From NCBI RefSeq assembly GCF_000003815.2, contig NC_049990.1, forward strand, positions 11,394,985 to 11,458,984: 64,000 nucleotides of DNA, read 5' to 3'. The DNA is from Branchiostoma floridae (Eukaryota > Chordata > Leptocardii > Amphioxiformes > Branchiostomatidae). Under the pieces are notes generated by a model that was not told the origin of the DNA, made no database searches, and saw only the letters and a list, made by a program, of their open reading frames with translations. Shown here one piece after another: positions 11,031-23,072 of the stretch; the first letter of the stretch is position 1; every line of letters begins with the position of its first letter. The translations under genes were made by a program, and so were the position numbers.

Positions 11031-11679
11031 AGAATATTTTCTCCCCTCCGTTCCAAGGCAAATGTTACTCAAGCGTTACGAAAATTCAAAACCACATTTC
11101 GGACATTTTTTTTGTCAAAACTCTTGCTTGATTCAAGCAGCCTTCAGCGGAGAATTCATTATTTGCGTAAATATTAAGATACAATTTCCCTTGAGTATTT
11201 TTTCCTTTGTGATGCAGTGTGGACACATTTAATTTCCAATGGGGCACTTCAATTTCCTTACAAACAAAACTGTCCATTATAAGTGTAACGTCACAAGGTT
11301 GTGCTCAAGGACCGGCCTAATAGTTATCGACGTACGCGTCAACAGCCAATGGGATGAGTTCTTCTTGATTGTGACAGGCCTTGAAACATCCTTTTTTTCT
11401 AAGAAGTGCTACGCGATATGACAAATATTCATTTCTAAAACGAAGACAAATCAGTTGACGTATTTCAGGCTGGCAGGTAACGTCGCCACACATCTTCCAC
11501 CAGCTCCCACTGGACTCCACCAGGACACTCCGTGCGTGGCCCGAAAGAACAAGGTAAAGAGTTGCCTTTCTCAACCACAGCGACACAAAATAGACAAATA
11601 TTGAAGACCAAATTTTCTGCTATGCAAGATAATTTTGTCGTGTAAAAAGTTGAACAGAAACGGATACAGCGAGTCTACA

Positions 11680-13354
11680 ATGACCATGCAAATGTTTTGG
11701 AAGCGCGACCACTTTGAGGTCCAAACAAGAAGCAAAGAGTGGTGTTTCATACTCCTTCTTGTTCTGTTCTGTTATTGTACGGGAGACAATATGAAACACT
11801 GCAAGACCGTGGTCCTAGGAAAAAACACGACTGTCATTGGTTGCTTTTTTATTAATCTTGAGCTAACTGAGTTTCCAAGAGAAATACCAAATAACGTTTA
11901 TATCTTGAAGGTTGGTCCATGTATTAGGAACCTTACGCATATTCCACTTCTTCCGAATCTATATTAATTGGAAATGAATTTCAACCTGATCGAAACTGTC
12001 TCGTGGATTTCATTGAAAAATTTACCAAGTTTATCGCTTCTCTGTCTGTCATTCAATAGAATCACGCACGTGGACTTAGGTGTAGTTATAGGGCATCTTC
12101 CAAAGCTCAGGTTCGTAGATCTGTCTAACAACGTTGACAGGCTCACATCCTTTTCCGAACGTGACTTGGGACTACCCTACTTAACACAGGTAGACATCAA
12201 TGATAACCCTTTCGCCTGTGACTGTACGATGTTGTGGCTGATAAACAAGACCAAGTGTTTAAAAGAATGCAGGAAAACAAACTCAGTTTGCAATTCCGAT
12301 TGTGCTGCTGGTTTTCTTCCACCCAAATTTGGCGGCGATAGATTTTACTGTAGCAGTCCAAATCATTTGAAAGGATTGTCTTTAGATGAAATCAACACAT
12401 CAGCGATGAGATGTAAAACCTCTACGGCTATACAGATGCCTCTTGCAAAACGACCTGGCACATCTAATCATCTTTCTTCGACTAACTAATACGTGGCCGC
12501 TCGCGGCAACACCAGTGAAAATCATCGGTTAGTACATTCAGATGGGATTCGGACTGAAATATTTGAACTTACAAGACCCACGAACACACCGCCTAGTATT
12601 TTCAAAACAGAGAACAGTAACAAAGAGATAAGCAGTGTACATATCATAATCATAGCTTCTGTCATTTTCTTGGGGTTATCATTTGTCTTGCTCATGACAA
12701 TAAAGATAGTCATTTTGCGCCGATCCGGTAGAGATGATAATGTTATCGGTGCAGCTATTATGCTGCAACATGTCAGTCCGCCGATACAAAACACTGCCTA
12801 CCATAGAAACTGTAATGCAAGGCCAACACAACAAGATTCTACGGTCATATCTCTTGCTCAGACGATGCCACCAATTCTCAACACTCTGTACCACCAGCAC
12901 CGTAATACAGGGGTAGCACAACTACCTAATCCTAGCCAAACATGTCTGACCCAGGTCATTCCACCGATAGAGAACACTGCCTACAACAGAAACACCAATT
13001 CTACCGAAATATCTCTGGCTCACATGATGCCACCAATTCTCAACACTCTGTACCACCAGCACCGTAATACAATGGCAGCACAACTACCTGATCCTACCCA
13101 AACATGTCTGACCCAAGTCATTCCACCGAAAGAAAACACTGCCTACAGTGCATCACCAATGACACTGCCTCGAACCACACTAGTTTCAGGCTCTCAACGG
13201 GAGGCAGGCACGGGGCGCTTGCCTTCCTCACGGCCATTGCCAGAACTGCCCTCGGCATGACCCTAATAACGATGTCATCGCCGAAAACACGGGAAAAGAC
13301 ACTGACTCTGAACATGAATATGAGGATATGCACGACTATGAGGAAATTTACTAA
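11680..13354 (+). pseudogene. LRR receptor copy C, two nonsense mutations
   Basis: The frame starts with an ATG at 11680 (MTMQMFWKRDHFEVQ...) and matches copy F closely. Two in-frame stops break it: TAA at 11965-11967, where F has TCA (Ser), and TAA at 12487-12489, where F has GAA (Glu). Otherwise the frame runs on to a stop after PLPELPSA at 13260. A 7-residue piece of the tail (AGAGQQD) found in F is missing near 13008. Past 13260 the segment coding for the YEDM/YEEI end persists in another frame to about 13354. Read-through or RNA editing would be needed to make a full protein, so I call it a pseudogene. Confidence 0.82.
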
Positions 13355-13827
13355 ACTTTGCAATTGATGTATTTTGTGTTTTAGATGATATCAACAGCAT
13401 TTGAATGAAGTGGACAATCAAAGTGTCAATACTCATAGAATATGATTGGAGGATAGTTGTGTTTTTTCTTCATAATTTTGACTAAGGCAACGGCATGTAA
13501 ATTCTATGGATGGCATCCTCTGCAGACTGCAAAATAATGAGCTAAAAAACAAGTAAGGCTAATTCTTAAAAATAGATACCATAAACGTTGTATCAAGAAT
13601 TGAAGTCACAAAACATGGTAGCAAAACCAAAAAGTTATTCATTTTCAAAGAGCAAGTGTAGTAAAAAGACTTTAGTGTGGTAGACTGGTGTAACGTACCA
13701 AGTTAGCAATAACGTTAACATTCATGGCCCAAGGTGCTACTTCTACAACTATCTAACTAGTTAATACAACTACAGTGTATAGCCATGGCTTCCTAGGTAG
13801 TGTCGCTTCTACAAGTAAAATTATTAA

Positions 13828-14052
13828 GGCCCCCTTTCCACTAGACGGCGATCGCGCTGCGCTATCACTGCGACCTAAACAGGATATGTGTAACCTTCGT
13901 TTTCACACTGGGTATATCATACAAAACGATTGAGAAGACAGCAAATCACAAAAAAATGTAAATAGATTTTTTTTTTCTATTCGTTAAGCGATCTGTCAAA
14001 TTTTAGGTCGCAGAGAGAGCGCGGCGAAATAGCCGTCCTAGTGGAAAGGGCC
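13828..14052. mobile_element. MITE with GGCCC...GGGCC ends, C-D spacer
   Basis: The ends GGCCCCCTTTCCACTAG and CTAGTGGAAAGGGCC form an inverted repeat that extends about 35 bp through GACGGCGATCGCGC. The B-C spacer lacks it (CTACAAGTAAATCATCAGG continues directly). No frame inside. I cannot define the target duplication. Confidence 0.65.
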
Positions 14053-14173
14053 GGGGGTATACTGAGCTACAACATAACATATTCTCTCATTGTGGGCCTT
14101 TTCTCGTCATGTTGACCATCTCCGAAGAAGAAAACAATTTCTTTTTTAAATCAGGCTTTATGTTCCTACCCTC

Positions 14174-14361
14174 CAAGCACAGGTTCGGCTCTGGTTGTTT
14201 ATTGACGTGTACTTGTTTTAGGCGTTTTTATCGGGCTTTCTATTTTGTGTCGTTTTCTTTATGTCTTCCCGCCGATACATAAGAAAACAGCACAAAATAG
14301 AAAGCCCTATGAAAACACCTCAAACAAGTAAAAAAAACAACCGCAGCCGAGCCTGTGTTTG
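14174..14361. repeat. Long-hairpin element, C-D spacer
   Basis: Copy of the B-C hairpin with arms running from CAAGCACAGGTTCGG to GCCTGTGTTTG. The arms pair better here (TTTCTATTTTGTG against CACAAAATAGAAA). Confidence 0.6.
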
Positions 14362-15008
14362 AAGAGTATTTTGTCCCCTCCGTTCCAAGGCAAATGTCAC
14401 TCAAGCGTTCCGAAGATTCCAAACTACGCGTAGCGGACTTTTGTTTTGAATTGGTCAAAACTCTGGCCAGATCCAGCCCCTAACAGCGAATTCGTTACTT
14501 GCGTGAATATTTAGATACAATTTCCCCTGTGTATTTTTCTTTCGTTTGTGACGCAGTGTGGACAAATCTAATTTCCAGTGGGGCATTTCAATTTCCTTAT
14601 AAACACAACATGTCCATTATAAAAAAAAAAACACTAACGTAACGTTGTGCCAATAGTTATCGACGTACGCGTCGACAGCCCATGGGATTGGTTCTTCTTG
14701 ATTATTACAGGCCCTGAAACATCCTTTTTGTTCAATATTCATTTCTAAGACGAAGACAAATCAGTAAACGTATTTCAGGCTGGCAGGTAACGAACGTCTC
14801 CACAGCTCTTCCACTTACTCCGACCAGACTCCGTACACAACACTAGGACACTCCGCGGGCAGCCCAAAAGTACAAGGTAAAGAGTTGCCTTTCTCAGTCA
14901 AAGCGGCAAAAAGAGGGATTGAGAACTTCTTTTCTGTTAAGCCATATAATTTTCTCCTGTAAAACGTTGAACAAAAAAGAATCTGTTTTCACGCACGAGT
15001 CTATAATC

Positions 15009-16142
15009 ATGCTGCAATTGTTTTGGAAGCGCGACCACTTTGAGGTCCAAACAAGAAGCAAAGGATGGTGTTTTATACTCCTTCTTGTTCTGTTCTTGGT
15101 GATATCTTGTATGGGAGACAACATGGAATTCGAATACTGCAAGAGAGAAAGGGCCCTAGGAAAAAATATATCTTACATCGGTTGCACGTTTAATAAGCTT
15201 GAGCTTACCGGTTTTCCAACAGAAATACCAAATAACGTTTATCGCTTGAAGGTTGGTCCGTGTATCAGGAACCTTACACATATTCCACTTCTTCCGAATC
15301 TAAACATGTTGGAAATGAATATCAACCATATCGAAATTGTCTCGTGGATTTCACTGAAAAATTTACCTAGTTTATCGCTTCTCCGTCTGTCATTCAATAG
15401 AATCGCGCACGTGAACTTGGGTGTAGTTATAGGACATCTTCCAAAGCTCAGGTTCGTAGATCTGTCTAACAACAGGCTCACATCCTTTTCCGAACGTGAC
15501 ATAGGACTTCCCTTCTTGAAAAGGGTACACATCAATGATAACCCTTTCGCCTGTGACTGTACGATGTTGTGGCTGATAAACAAGACCAAGTGTTTAAACG
15601 AATGTAAGAAAACACGCTCAGATTGCTACTCCGAATGTGTTGCTGGTTTTCTTCCACCCCAATTTGGCGGCGAAAGATTTCACTGTAGCAGTCCAAATGA
15701 TTTGAAAGCATTGACTTTAGAAGATATCGACACCTCAACGATGAGATGTGAAATCTCATCAACGGCTATACAGATGCCTCTTTCTCGACAACTTGGCACA
15801 ACTCATGATCTTTCTTCGACTAGCGGATACGTGGCCGCTCACGGCAATACCAGTGACAATGCTCATTGGGTGGTACATTCAGATGGGCTTCGGACTGAAA
15901 AATTTGAACCCACAAGGCCCACAAACAAATCGACTAGCATTTTCCAAACAGAGAACACTAACAAAGAGATAGGCTGTGTACATGTCAAAATCATAGCTTC
16001 TGTCATTTACGTGGTCATTGGGTTATTGTTGCTCTTGACAATAAAGATAGTTATGTTGCGCCGATCCGGTAGAGATGATATTGCAGCGGGTGAAGCTATC
16101 ATGCTACAACGTATCAATCCCCCGATACAAAACAATGCTTAG
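15009..16142 (+). CDS. LRR transmembrane receptor, copy D, very short tail (377 aa)
   Basis: The ectodomain is intact: leader (FILLLVLFLVISC), LRRNT, LRRs, LRRCT (NPFACDC) and stalk, then a membrane helix (IYVVIGLLLLL) and only about 28 cytoplasmic residues ending NPPIQNNA. The ATG used by B reads ATA here, so I start two codons later at the ATG at 15009. The stop comes from a frameshift (AACAATGCTTAGTGCC against AACACTGCC) shared with copy A. All tyrosine repeats are lost from the frame. If made, the product could bind a ligand without tail signalling, like a decoy; this is inference. A recently dead gene is the alternative. Confidence 0.72.
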   Translation: MLQLFWKRDHFEVQTRSKGWCFILLLVLFLVISCMGDNMEFEYCKRERALGKNISYIGCTFNKLELTGFPTEIPNNVYRLKVGPCIRNLTHIPLLPNLNMLEMNINHIEIVSWISLKNLPSLSLLRLSFNRIAHVNLGVVIGHLPKLRFVDLSNNRLTSFSERDIGLPFLKRVHINDNPFACDCTMLWLINKTKCLNECKKTRSDCYSECVAGFLPPQFGGERFHCSSPNDLKALTLEDIDTSTMRCEISSTAIQMPLSRQLGTTHDLSSTSGYVAAHGNTSDNAHWVVHSDGLRTEKFEPTRPTNKSTSIFQTENTNKEIGCVHVKIIASVIYVVIGLLLLLTIKIVMLRRSGRDDIAAGEAIMLQRINPPIQNNA

Positions 16143-16786
16143 TGCCTACCACAGAAACTGTAATGCAGGGCCAACACAACAAGATTCTACCGACATATCC
16201 CTGGCCTAAGTGATACCACCAATTTTCAACACTGACTATCACAGGCACTGTAGTACAGGGTAACCGACAACTACCTGATCCTATCCAAACATGCTTTGCC
16301 CAAGCCATTACACCTATGGAAAACGCTGTCTACAACCGAAACTGCAACGCATGGACAGTACACACAACACACAACAAGTTCCTACCGACGTATCTCTGGC
16401 TCAAGTTGCAATTGCACCGCCAATTCTCTACTGCCTATCACAGGCACTGTAATACATGTATAGGGATTCAACAGACACCTGTAACTGATCTACCGCACAA
16501 TGCCTGGCCCAAGTCATTCCACCAATATAAAACACTGCCTACAACCGAAACGGCAACGCGACAACAAGTTCCTACCTGGCTCGAGTGGTACCCCCAATTC
16601 TCAACACTACCTATCACAGGCACCGTAGTACAAGGAGGGACCTCACAACCACATGAAACGTATTCTACCGATCCATGCTTGGCCCAAATCATTCCACCTA
16701 ATAGTATAGAAAACACTGTATGCCATTTGGAACAGCAATGCCGCTGTAGCACAAGATCATCAGCAAGGTCAACAGCATTTAAGTGA
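16143..16786 (+). pseudogene. Decayed tail-coding remnant downstream of copy D
   Basis: The DNA after the D stop still matches the tyrosine-repeat tail of the family (recurring CACCAATTCTCAACACT and CCTATCACAGGCACCG blocks), but it is scattered over several frames with small insertions and deletions. The equivalent stretch after copy A (4909-5541) is similar. The last repeat-like fragment ends near 16786. Confidence 0.65.
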
Positions 16787-17506
16787 AGTGGACGATCCAA
16801 GTGTCAATACTCCTAGAGAATGATTGGAGGGTAATTGACCTTTTTCTTAAACATTTTACCTGACATAAATGTAGTTGGTGTCGCTCTGTACATGTAAATC
16901 TATGTAGAGAGAGTTTGATCGATATTTTGGGTTTTGATTAAGCAACACAGCAGATGTATAGTCGTCATCAATGTTACAGAGTGTACACTAAAATAACATG
17001 GTAGCAGACACAAAAAACGTCCTGTTCTCAGACGTCTCCCTGACCTATGTCCCCGAACACGCATGCCATAAAACACTCAAGTCAATGGACAGGAAAAACA
17101 AATTATATAGTCTGTACTCTGTAGTCTGTCGACCAATAACTGCAAAACGATTCCGAATTTCTTAATCCAATTTTGAAAATGTGGTAGAACATAACTTGGT
17201 GCTCTAATTAGCTATAGGTTGCATTTCATAATACTGCTATAAACTGTTCTAATAGACATGCTGTGTTCAATTGCTCCCCCCAACCTAACGAAGTTCTGTA
17301 TTTCTGAGTCGTTATGTACTTCATAGTTGTCAGTATATGTACATGCACAATCTTTGTATTAGCGCCATTTAGACTGTGCACCGAAAACCTTGTGTTCCTG
17401 TGAAGTAGCAACCTAATAAAGCTATTCACGGAATGATGTGTCTTTCGACCCTTATCTTAAATGTGAGGAATAAGCACATTTATAAGCACATTTGGAACGA
17501 CTTTCT

Positions 17507-17765
17507 GCCACACTTCTAATTGTAGCCAGGGACCGAGCCATTTTCTTTATGGTTTCTTTTATATGGAGACACTCATCCGAAGTACTCCCGAGTACCTTCA
17601 TAGTTGCTACTTGCCTTATTGAACTCCCGTCAGTAATTTTGACATTTTCGGTTTATTCCCAAGCAGCACAGTATTACACTTTGTCTTATTTACGTTCACG
17701 AAGAGTATGTTTAAACGCATCCACTTACATACATTATTCAAACCTTCCTGGAAATTGACTAAACT
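17507..17765 (-). mobile_element. Reverse-transcriptase relic, D-E spacer
   Basis: Paralogous copy of the relic at 6290-6545, with the same RT-like segment (VCKWMRLNILFVNVNKTK) and the same frame break after the TGVQ codons. The two copies differ by scattered substitutions. Confidence 0.6.
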
Positions 17766-17965
17766 CCACCAGGCCTTCCCTACGGGGGTGCGGGGAAAGT
17801 AGAATTCGATAATGAAGAAATCAGGAAAATTGTCCGGGGGAGTCAGACCATGCAAGGACGTTACATCATTGGACCATGCTAAGGCCGGCCAACTCCTCTG
17901 GTAGCAAAACTCTCCATATGATAGCCAGCATAGTCAGTCTGGTAGAGACTATACATTGACCGTAA

Positions 17966-18210
17966 AGGTGCACTTTCACAGCACTTGCGTCAAGCTTGCG
18001 TCACTGCGGGGTTCGAACGATACTCAACGAATTTCAGAGATATAGAAGGAATATTTTCTTACTTCTTGTGTCCTTTGTCGTTTTCTAAGTCATACTTTTA
18101 CAATACCTGAATTATAAAAAAATCGGCGACTTTGAATTAACACAGCGGTACCGCAGTGTACGAACCCCGCAGTGCCGGACCGGTGCCCCAAGTACAGTGA
18201 GACACGACCT
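17966..18210. mobile_element. MITE with ~55-bp inverted ends, D-E spacer
   Basis: Paralogous to the element at 6727-6989, with the same CACTGCGGGGTTCG inverted core. It has an 18-bp gap relative to that copy near 18065, where the CTTGCAAGGAG stretch is missing. It was carried along by the block duplication. Confidence 0.6.
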
Positions 18211-18399
18211 TTAGCAATAACGTGTTTGCTGATGTGTCGTCTGCGTACATGGCGGTGATTGTCTCCCCAAGGAGGTTAAATATGGTTATTTAGTCTCTTT
18301 GAACTCCCTCACGGCGAGTGGCAGGCCGTTTGTAAATACATGTATTGTAAACATAGCCTGGAGTTAGATGTGCAAAGGTTAAAAATGTAAGTAGTCTTA

Positions 18400-20090
18400 G
18401 GGACCTGACGTTATTTACTGGGGGGAGGGGGCTGGTGCAAAATAGGTCTGGTAAAAAATTTTTCAATGCCCCCCCCCTCCCCCCAAAATTTTTCAATGCC
18501 CCCCCCCTCGCCCCAAAAAAATTTTCAATGCCCCCCCCCCAAATTTTTTCCTTGTCTTTTCCATTACACACAGTCTGTCATTAAATAATATAGCAATAAC
18601 AATAGCGGTAGCGTTGTTTGAACGTGACGACGATCGGCCCGGGGTGTCAAGACCCGCGCGTCAACAAATTACGCACGTTGGAGTCCTGCTGGGGCATATG
18701 TTATCTCCCAAAGTTTTACAACAGCCAAGTTTTCATTTTGATGACATATATACAAACATGTAGCACTAGATGTTGTTACACTCACGCTGCAACGGTTATA
18801 AGACTTACCTTGTCTGATATCACTTCTCCGATCTACGTGAAAACAAGTCTCTGGTAACGTTCAATAATACGCAAGATCACGAAACTGAGCGTTTCCGCCA
18901 GACCGACGGCTAGCTGTTAAAGGCCGTCCAGGGATCGGAGGGCCGAAGGCCCGACCGGTCTCGGGGATTAGGGGCATGCTACCCGGGAAATTTTGATATT
19001 TTTGACCCTCTAAAACGAAATTTCCCGCATTCTGTGAGGCAAAAAAATTTGGATTTTATGCGTCCACATCAACGAAGAGAAAAGCGGGCGGGGAGGGGCG
19101 GTAATCCAACTTGGGCGATCTTTTCCACTACACATGTACGAAAACAAATTAATGTTGTAGATGGAAGAGACTTGGGTACATTTTAACGATATCGTTTCGA
19201 AAACCGCTTCAAGACTGCTTCAATCTTTCCAAAACGGGAGTTATTTCGGCCAATTGCAACCTACAAACTTGCCAAAAAAAATTCGCGCCACCATGATTAC
19301 GTCATATGCAGCAGAGAGCCCGCTGTCACGAAAGTAAGCATCGTAATGTTTTATCCCGTTGCTGTCTGTGAACCATTCCGTATACAAAGAACAGATGCAC
19401 GCAGGATTGATATTTAGACCAATTTTAGTTTCTATAGTTTTCTTAAACTTCGTGCGAACATGGAATCACACGACAGAGGCGGCTGCAGAAAATTTCTCAG
19501 TACGGGGAGGGCAAACTATATCAACGTAATACTTGGGTGTCCAGGGGCATGCTCCCCCGGGAAAATTTGGAAATCTTGACTATCTGAAACGGTCTTTCCA
19601 AAATTTTGATGGGCAAAATTTGCTGGCAGACTAAGCTTTAAGTTTAATAGCCTTTCTATTAGAACTTCACATGGTTTTGAGGGCGACGACGCCCCCAACG
19701 TATTTCCACGATTTCGAGCGCCGGGCATGGCACGAGCCGTCGCAAGGTAGGTCTGGAGAAATGTCATTCAAATGATGAAGTTTGGACACTCTGAGACACG
19801 ATTTTCTGCATTTTGAGGGATAAACTTCGCTGGTAGACTATGCTAAATGTAATGACAATTTTCTGTCAGAGGAAGAGATTTTTGATGGCGACGAGTGCCG
19901 AAGTGTTGTGTGCGCCAGAGGCGCAAGCCGTCGCAAGGGACGTCCAGAGAAAAATTGAAATCTTGACCATCTGAAACTTCATTTCCTTCATTTCAGGGGC
20001 ACATTTTGCTTGTATTTATCAAGGCCCCTCAGGCAATTTTTTTCAATGCCCCCCCCCCTCGGCTCAAAAAATTTTTCATCGTCAGGTCCC
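18400..20090. mobile_element. Harbinger-like non-autonomous DNA element, 1.69 kb
   Basis: The spacer before B reads GTAGTCTTAGTATCTG without interruption near 7165. In the paralogous spacer before E this site is split by 1691 bp with inverted ends GGGACCTGACG and CGTCAGGTCCC, flanked by TTA (18397-18399 and 20091-20093). A TTA duplication with GGG-starting ends fits PIF/Harbinger. I see no transposase frame. The interior has C-rich repeats (TTTTTCAATGCCCCCCC) near both ends and degenerate tandem units (GGGGCATGCT..CGGGAAA, ATCTTGACCATCTGAAAC) near 18975, 19545 and 19960. A 4- or 5-bp target duplication with slightly shorter ends is also possible. Confidence 0.72.
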
Positions 20091-20814
20091 TTAGTATCTG
20101 CCGGGGTGTGCATGTGAAGCTGGTGCATGTGTCTTTCGACAACAATTGATTACATACATGGGCGCTACATCGGATTTTATGTGGATCTTTAGGCTCTCGG
20201 AGCTCCGTTGCAAAGGCCAATGTTGCTTAAAGAGCTCCGAGGATACTTAACTACGTATCTGTCATGGATTGTCAGAACGCTGGTCTGATTCAGCCTTCAA
20301 CAGTGAATTGATTAGTTGTGTGAATATTCAGATGCAATTTCCCCTAACTGTGTTTTTTTCCTTTTGCCAGGCAGCGTAGACAAATCTGATTTTCAGTGGA
20401 GTGTTTCAATTTCCTAATAAACACAGGACCGTTACATAAACTCACTTGTGTAACGTCACGAGGTTGTGCTGAAGGACCGGCCCAATAGTTATCGACGTCA
20501 ACAGCCAATGGGATAAGTTCTTCTTGATTGTTACAGGCCCGGAAACATCCTAGTTAAATATTCATTTCTAAAACGAAGACCAATCACTTGACGTATTTCA
20601 GGCTGGCAGGTATACGTAACGACTAAATGTCGCCGCATGTGGCACATCTTTCACCAGCTCCAACCAGACTCCGTGCACTCGGTTAGGAGCCCGAAAGTAC
20701 AAGGTAAAGAGTTATCTTTTCAACCACACAGCGGCATAAAATAGAAAGAGATTGGAGACCTACCTTTTGGTAAGGCCAGATAATTTTCTTTTTTTTTTCA
20801 CGCACGAGTCTACA

Positions 20815-22419
20815 ATGATCCTGCCAATGTTTAGAAAGCGCGATCACGTTGAGGTCCAATCAAGAAGCAAAGGATGGTGTTTCATACTCCTTCTTGTTCT
20901 GTTCATGGTGATATCTTGTACGGGAGACAACATGAAACACTGTAAGTCGGAATGGGCCATTACAAAAAATACAACTGAAATTGCTTGCTCATTTAGAATG
21001 CTTGAGCTAACCGGTTTTCCAACAGAAATACCAAAGGACGTTTTTATCTTGAAGATTGGTCCGTGTATTAAGAACCTAACACACATCCCACTTCTTCCAA
21101 ATCTAAACAAATTGGAAATGAATGTCAACCTTATCGAAACTGTCTCGTGGATTTCACTGAAAAATTTACCTAGTTTATCGCTTCTCTGCCTGTCATTCAA
21201 TAGAATCGCACACGTGAACTTGGGTGTACTTATAGGACATCTTCCCAAGCTGAAATTCGTTGATCTGTCAAATAACAGGCTCGCATCCTTTTCCGGACAT
21301 GACTTAGGACTTCCTTATTTGAAAACAGGAATCATTAACGACAACCCTTTCGCCTGTGACTGTGCGATGTTGTGGCTCATAAACAAGACCAAGTGCCTAA
21401 AAGAATGTAAGAAAACACGCTTAGATTGCTACTCCGAATGTGATGCTGGATTTCTTCCACCCAAGTTTGGTGACGAGAGACTTTATTGTGAAAGTCCAAA
21501 TCATTTGAAAGGGTTGTCTTTAGATGAAATGAACACATCAGCGATGGGATGTGAAACCTCTACGGCAATACAGACGCCTTTTGCTGGACAACTTGGCACA
21601 TCTAATTATCTTTCTTCGACTAACGAATACGTGGCCGCTCGCGGTAACACCAGTGACAATCATCGGTTGGCACATACAGGTGGGATTCGGACTGAAACAT
21701 TTGAACCCATAAGGCCCACGCTCATACCCACTAGCATTCTCAAAACAGAGGACAGTAACAAAGAGATAAGCAGTGTACATATCATAATCATAGTTTCTGC
21801 CATTTTCTTGGGGTTATTATTTTTCTTGTTTATGATGATAAAGATAGTAATATTGCGCCGATCCGATAGAGATCATAACGCAGCGGGTGCAGCTATGATG
21901 ATGCAACATATCAGTCCACCGATACAAAACACTGCCTATCATCAAAACTGTAATGCAGAGGCAGCACAACAACAAGATTCTATCGACATATCTCTGGCTC
22001 ACACGATGCCACCAATTCCCAACACTCTCTATCACAGGCACCGTAATACAGGGGTAGCACAACTACCTGGTTCTACCCAAACATGTCTGACCCAGGTCAT
22101 TCCACCGATAGAGAATACTGCCTACAACAGAAACACCAATGCTGGAGCAGGACAACAAGATTCTACCGACATATCTCTGGCTCACATGATACCACCAATT
22201 CTTAACGCTGCCTGTCACATGCACCGTGATACAGGCATTTCACAACCACCTGTAACTGGTTCTACCGCACCATGCCTGGCCGAGGCCCAGATTATTCCAC
22301 CAATAGAAAACACTGGCTACCATCGACACAGCAATGCCGCTTTAGCACAAGAAGCAGATACTACGGACATGCCTCATCGCAGCTATCAAACTCTGACATT
22401 TCGATGGCCCCACCAATAG
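20815..22419 (+). CDS. LRR transmembrane receptor, copy E, truncated tail (534 aa)
   Basis: E is the closest relative of B, starting at an ATG at 20815 (MILPMFRKRDHVEVQ). It has the same order: leader, LRRNT, LRRs, LRRCT, stalk, membrane helix (IFLGLLFFLFMMIKI) and tail. The tail keeps four NT-x-Y units; the fourth of five repeats reads NAAC, with its Tyr lost. A 64-nt deletion relative to B, at about 22374, shifts the frame, so the protein ends with about 14 unrelated residues at 22419. The B-type distal tail continues out of frame to 23072. The membrane receptor itself looks intact. Confidence 0.78.
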   Translation: MILPMFRKRDHVEVQSRSKGWCFILLLVLFMVISCTGDNMKHCKSEWAITKNTTEIACSFRMLELTGFPTEIPKDVFILKIGPCIKNLTHIPLLPNLNKLEMNVNLIETVSWISLKNLPSLSLLCLSFNRIAHVNLGVLIGHLPKLKFVDLSNNRLASFSGHDLGLPYLKTGIINDNPFACDCAMLWLINKTKCLKECKKTRLDCYSECDAGFLPPKFGDERLYCESPNHLKGLSLDEMNTSAMGCETSTAIQTPFAGQLGTSNYLSSTNEYVAARGNTSDNHRLAHTGGIRTETFEPIRPTLIPTSILKTEDSNKEISSVHIIIIVSAIFLGLLFFLFMMIKIVILRRSDRDHNAAGAAMMMQHISPPIQNTAYHQNCNAEAAQQQDSIDISLAHTMPPIPNTLYHRHRNTGVAQLPGSTQTCLTQVIPPIENTAYNRNTNAGAGQQDSTDISLAHMIPPILNAACHMHRDTGISQPPVTGSTAPCLAEAQIIPPIENTGYHRHSNAALAQEADTTDMPHRSYQTLTFRWPHQ

Positions 22420-23072
22420 AGAACGCTACATACAACAGTGTGCCAAGCAACGATTTCCACAGCACTGCATACTGCAGTGCGCATCAAATTCGGGTTGGGC
22501 ATATACAGAGGGGAGAACCTGTGATGAGCCATTCAGATTCATCGCAGCTATCAAACTCTGACATTTTTATGGCCCCACCAATAGAGAACACTACATACAA
22601 CAGTGTACAAAGCAACGATTTCCACAGCACTGCATACTCCGGTACGCATCAATTACGTGTTGGGTATGTACAGAGGGTGGAACGTGTGATGAGCCAACGT
22701 CACAGCAACGAATCGCACAACAGTGCTTACAACTGTACACAGAGTAATGAATTCAACAACACTTCATATGGCAGGTCACAATGTTGCAACGATGTTGCCT
22801 CGTCACAGGTTATTCCCTCTGTCCAACACGCAATTGATGCGCCAAGCCGTTTAGGCATTGCATCACCAATGACACTGCCTCAAAGCACATTAGTTTCGGG
22901 CTCTGAAAGGGAGGCAGGCACGGGGCGCTTGCCTTCCGCAGGACCATTGCCAGAACAACCATCGGCTGTGAATTCACTTGTACCTGATGATGTCATCGAC
23001 GAAAACACTAGAAAAGACACTGACTTTGAGCATGAATATGAAGACAGGCACGACTATCAGGAAATTGACTAA
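22420..23072 (+). pseudogene. Out-of-frame distal tail of copy E
   Basis: After the E stop, the second frame encodes the B-type distal tail: the SDSSQLSNSDI and PPIENATYNSV units, the NSAY and NTSY motifs and the C-terminus. The terminal motifs are altered: YEDM reads YEDR and YEEI reads YQEI. This frame has no start of its own. It is open to a stop at 23072, so the frameshift is probably recent, or the segment is reached by splicing. Confidence 0.65.

Noticed and set aside
20844-21248. Repeated minus-strand frames over the LRR regions (also 7752-8423, 15239-15589 and others)
   Set aside because: They recur in every copy only because the plus-strand LRR coding sequence is conserved; they show no domain of their own.
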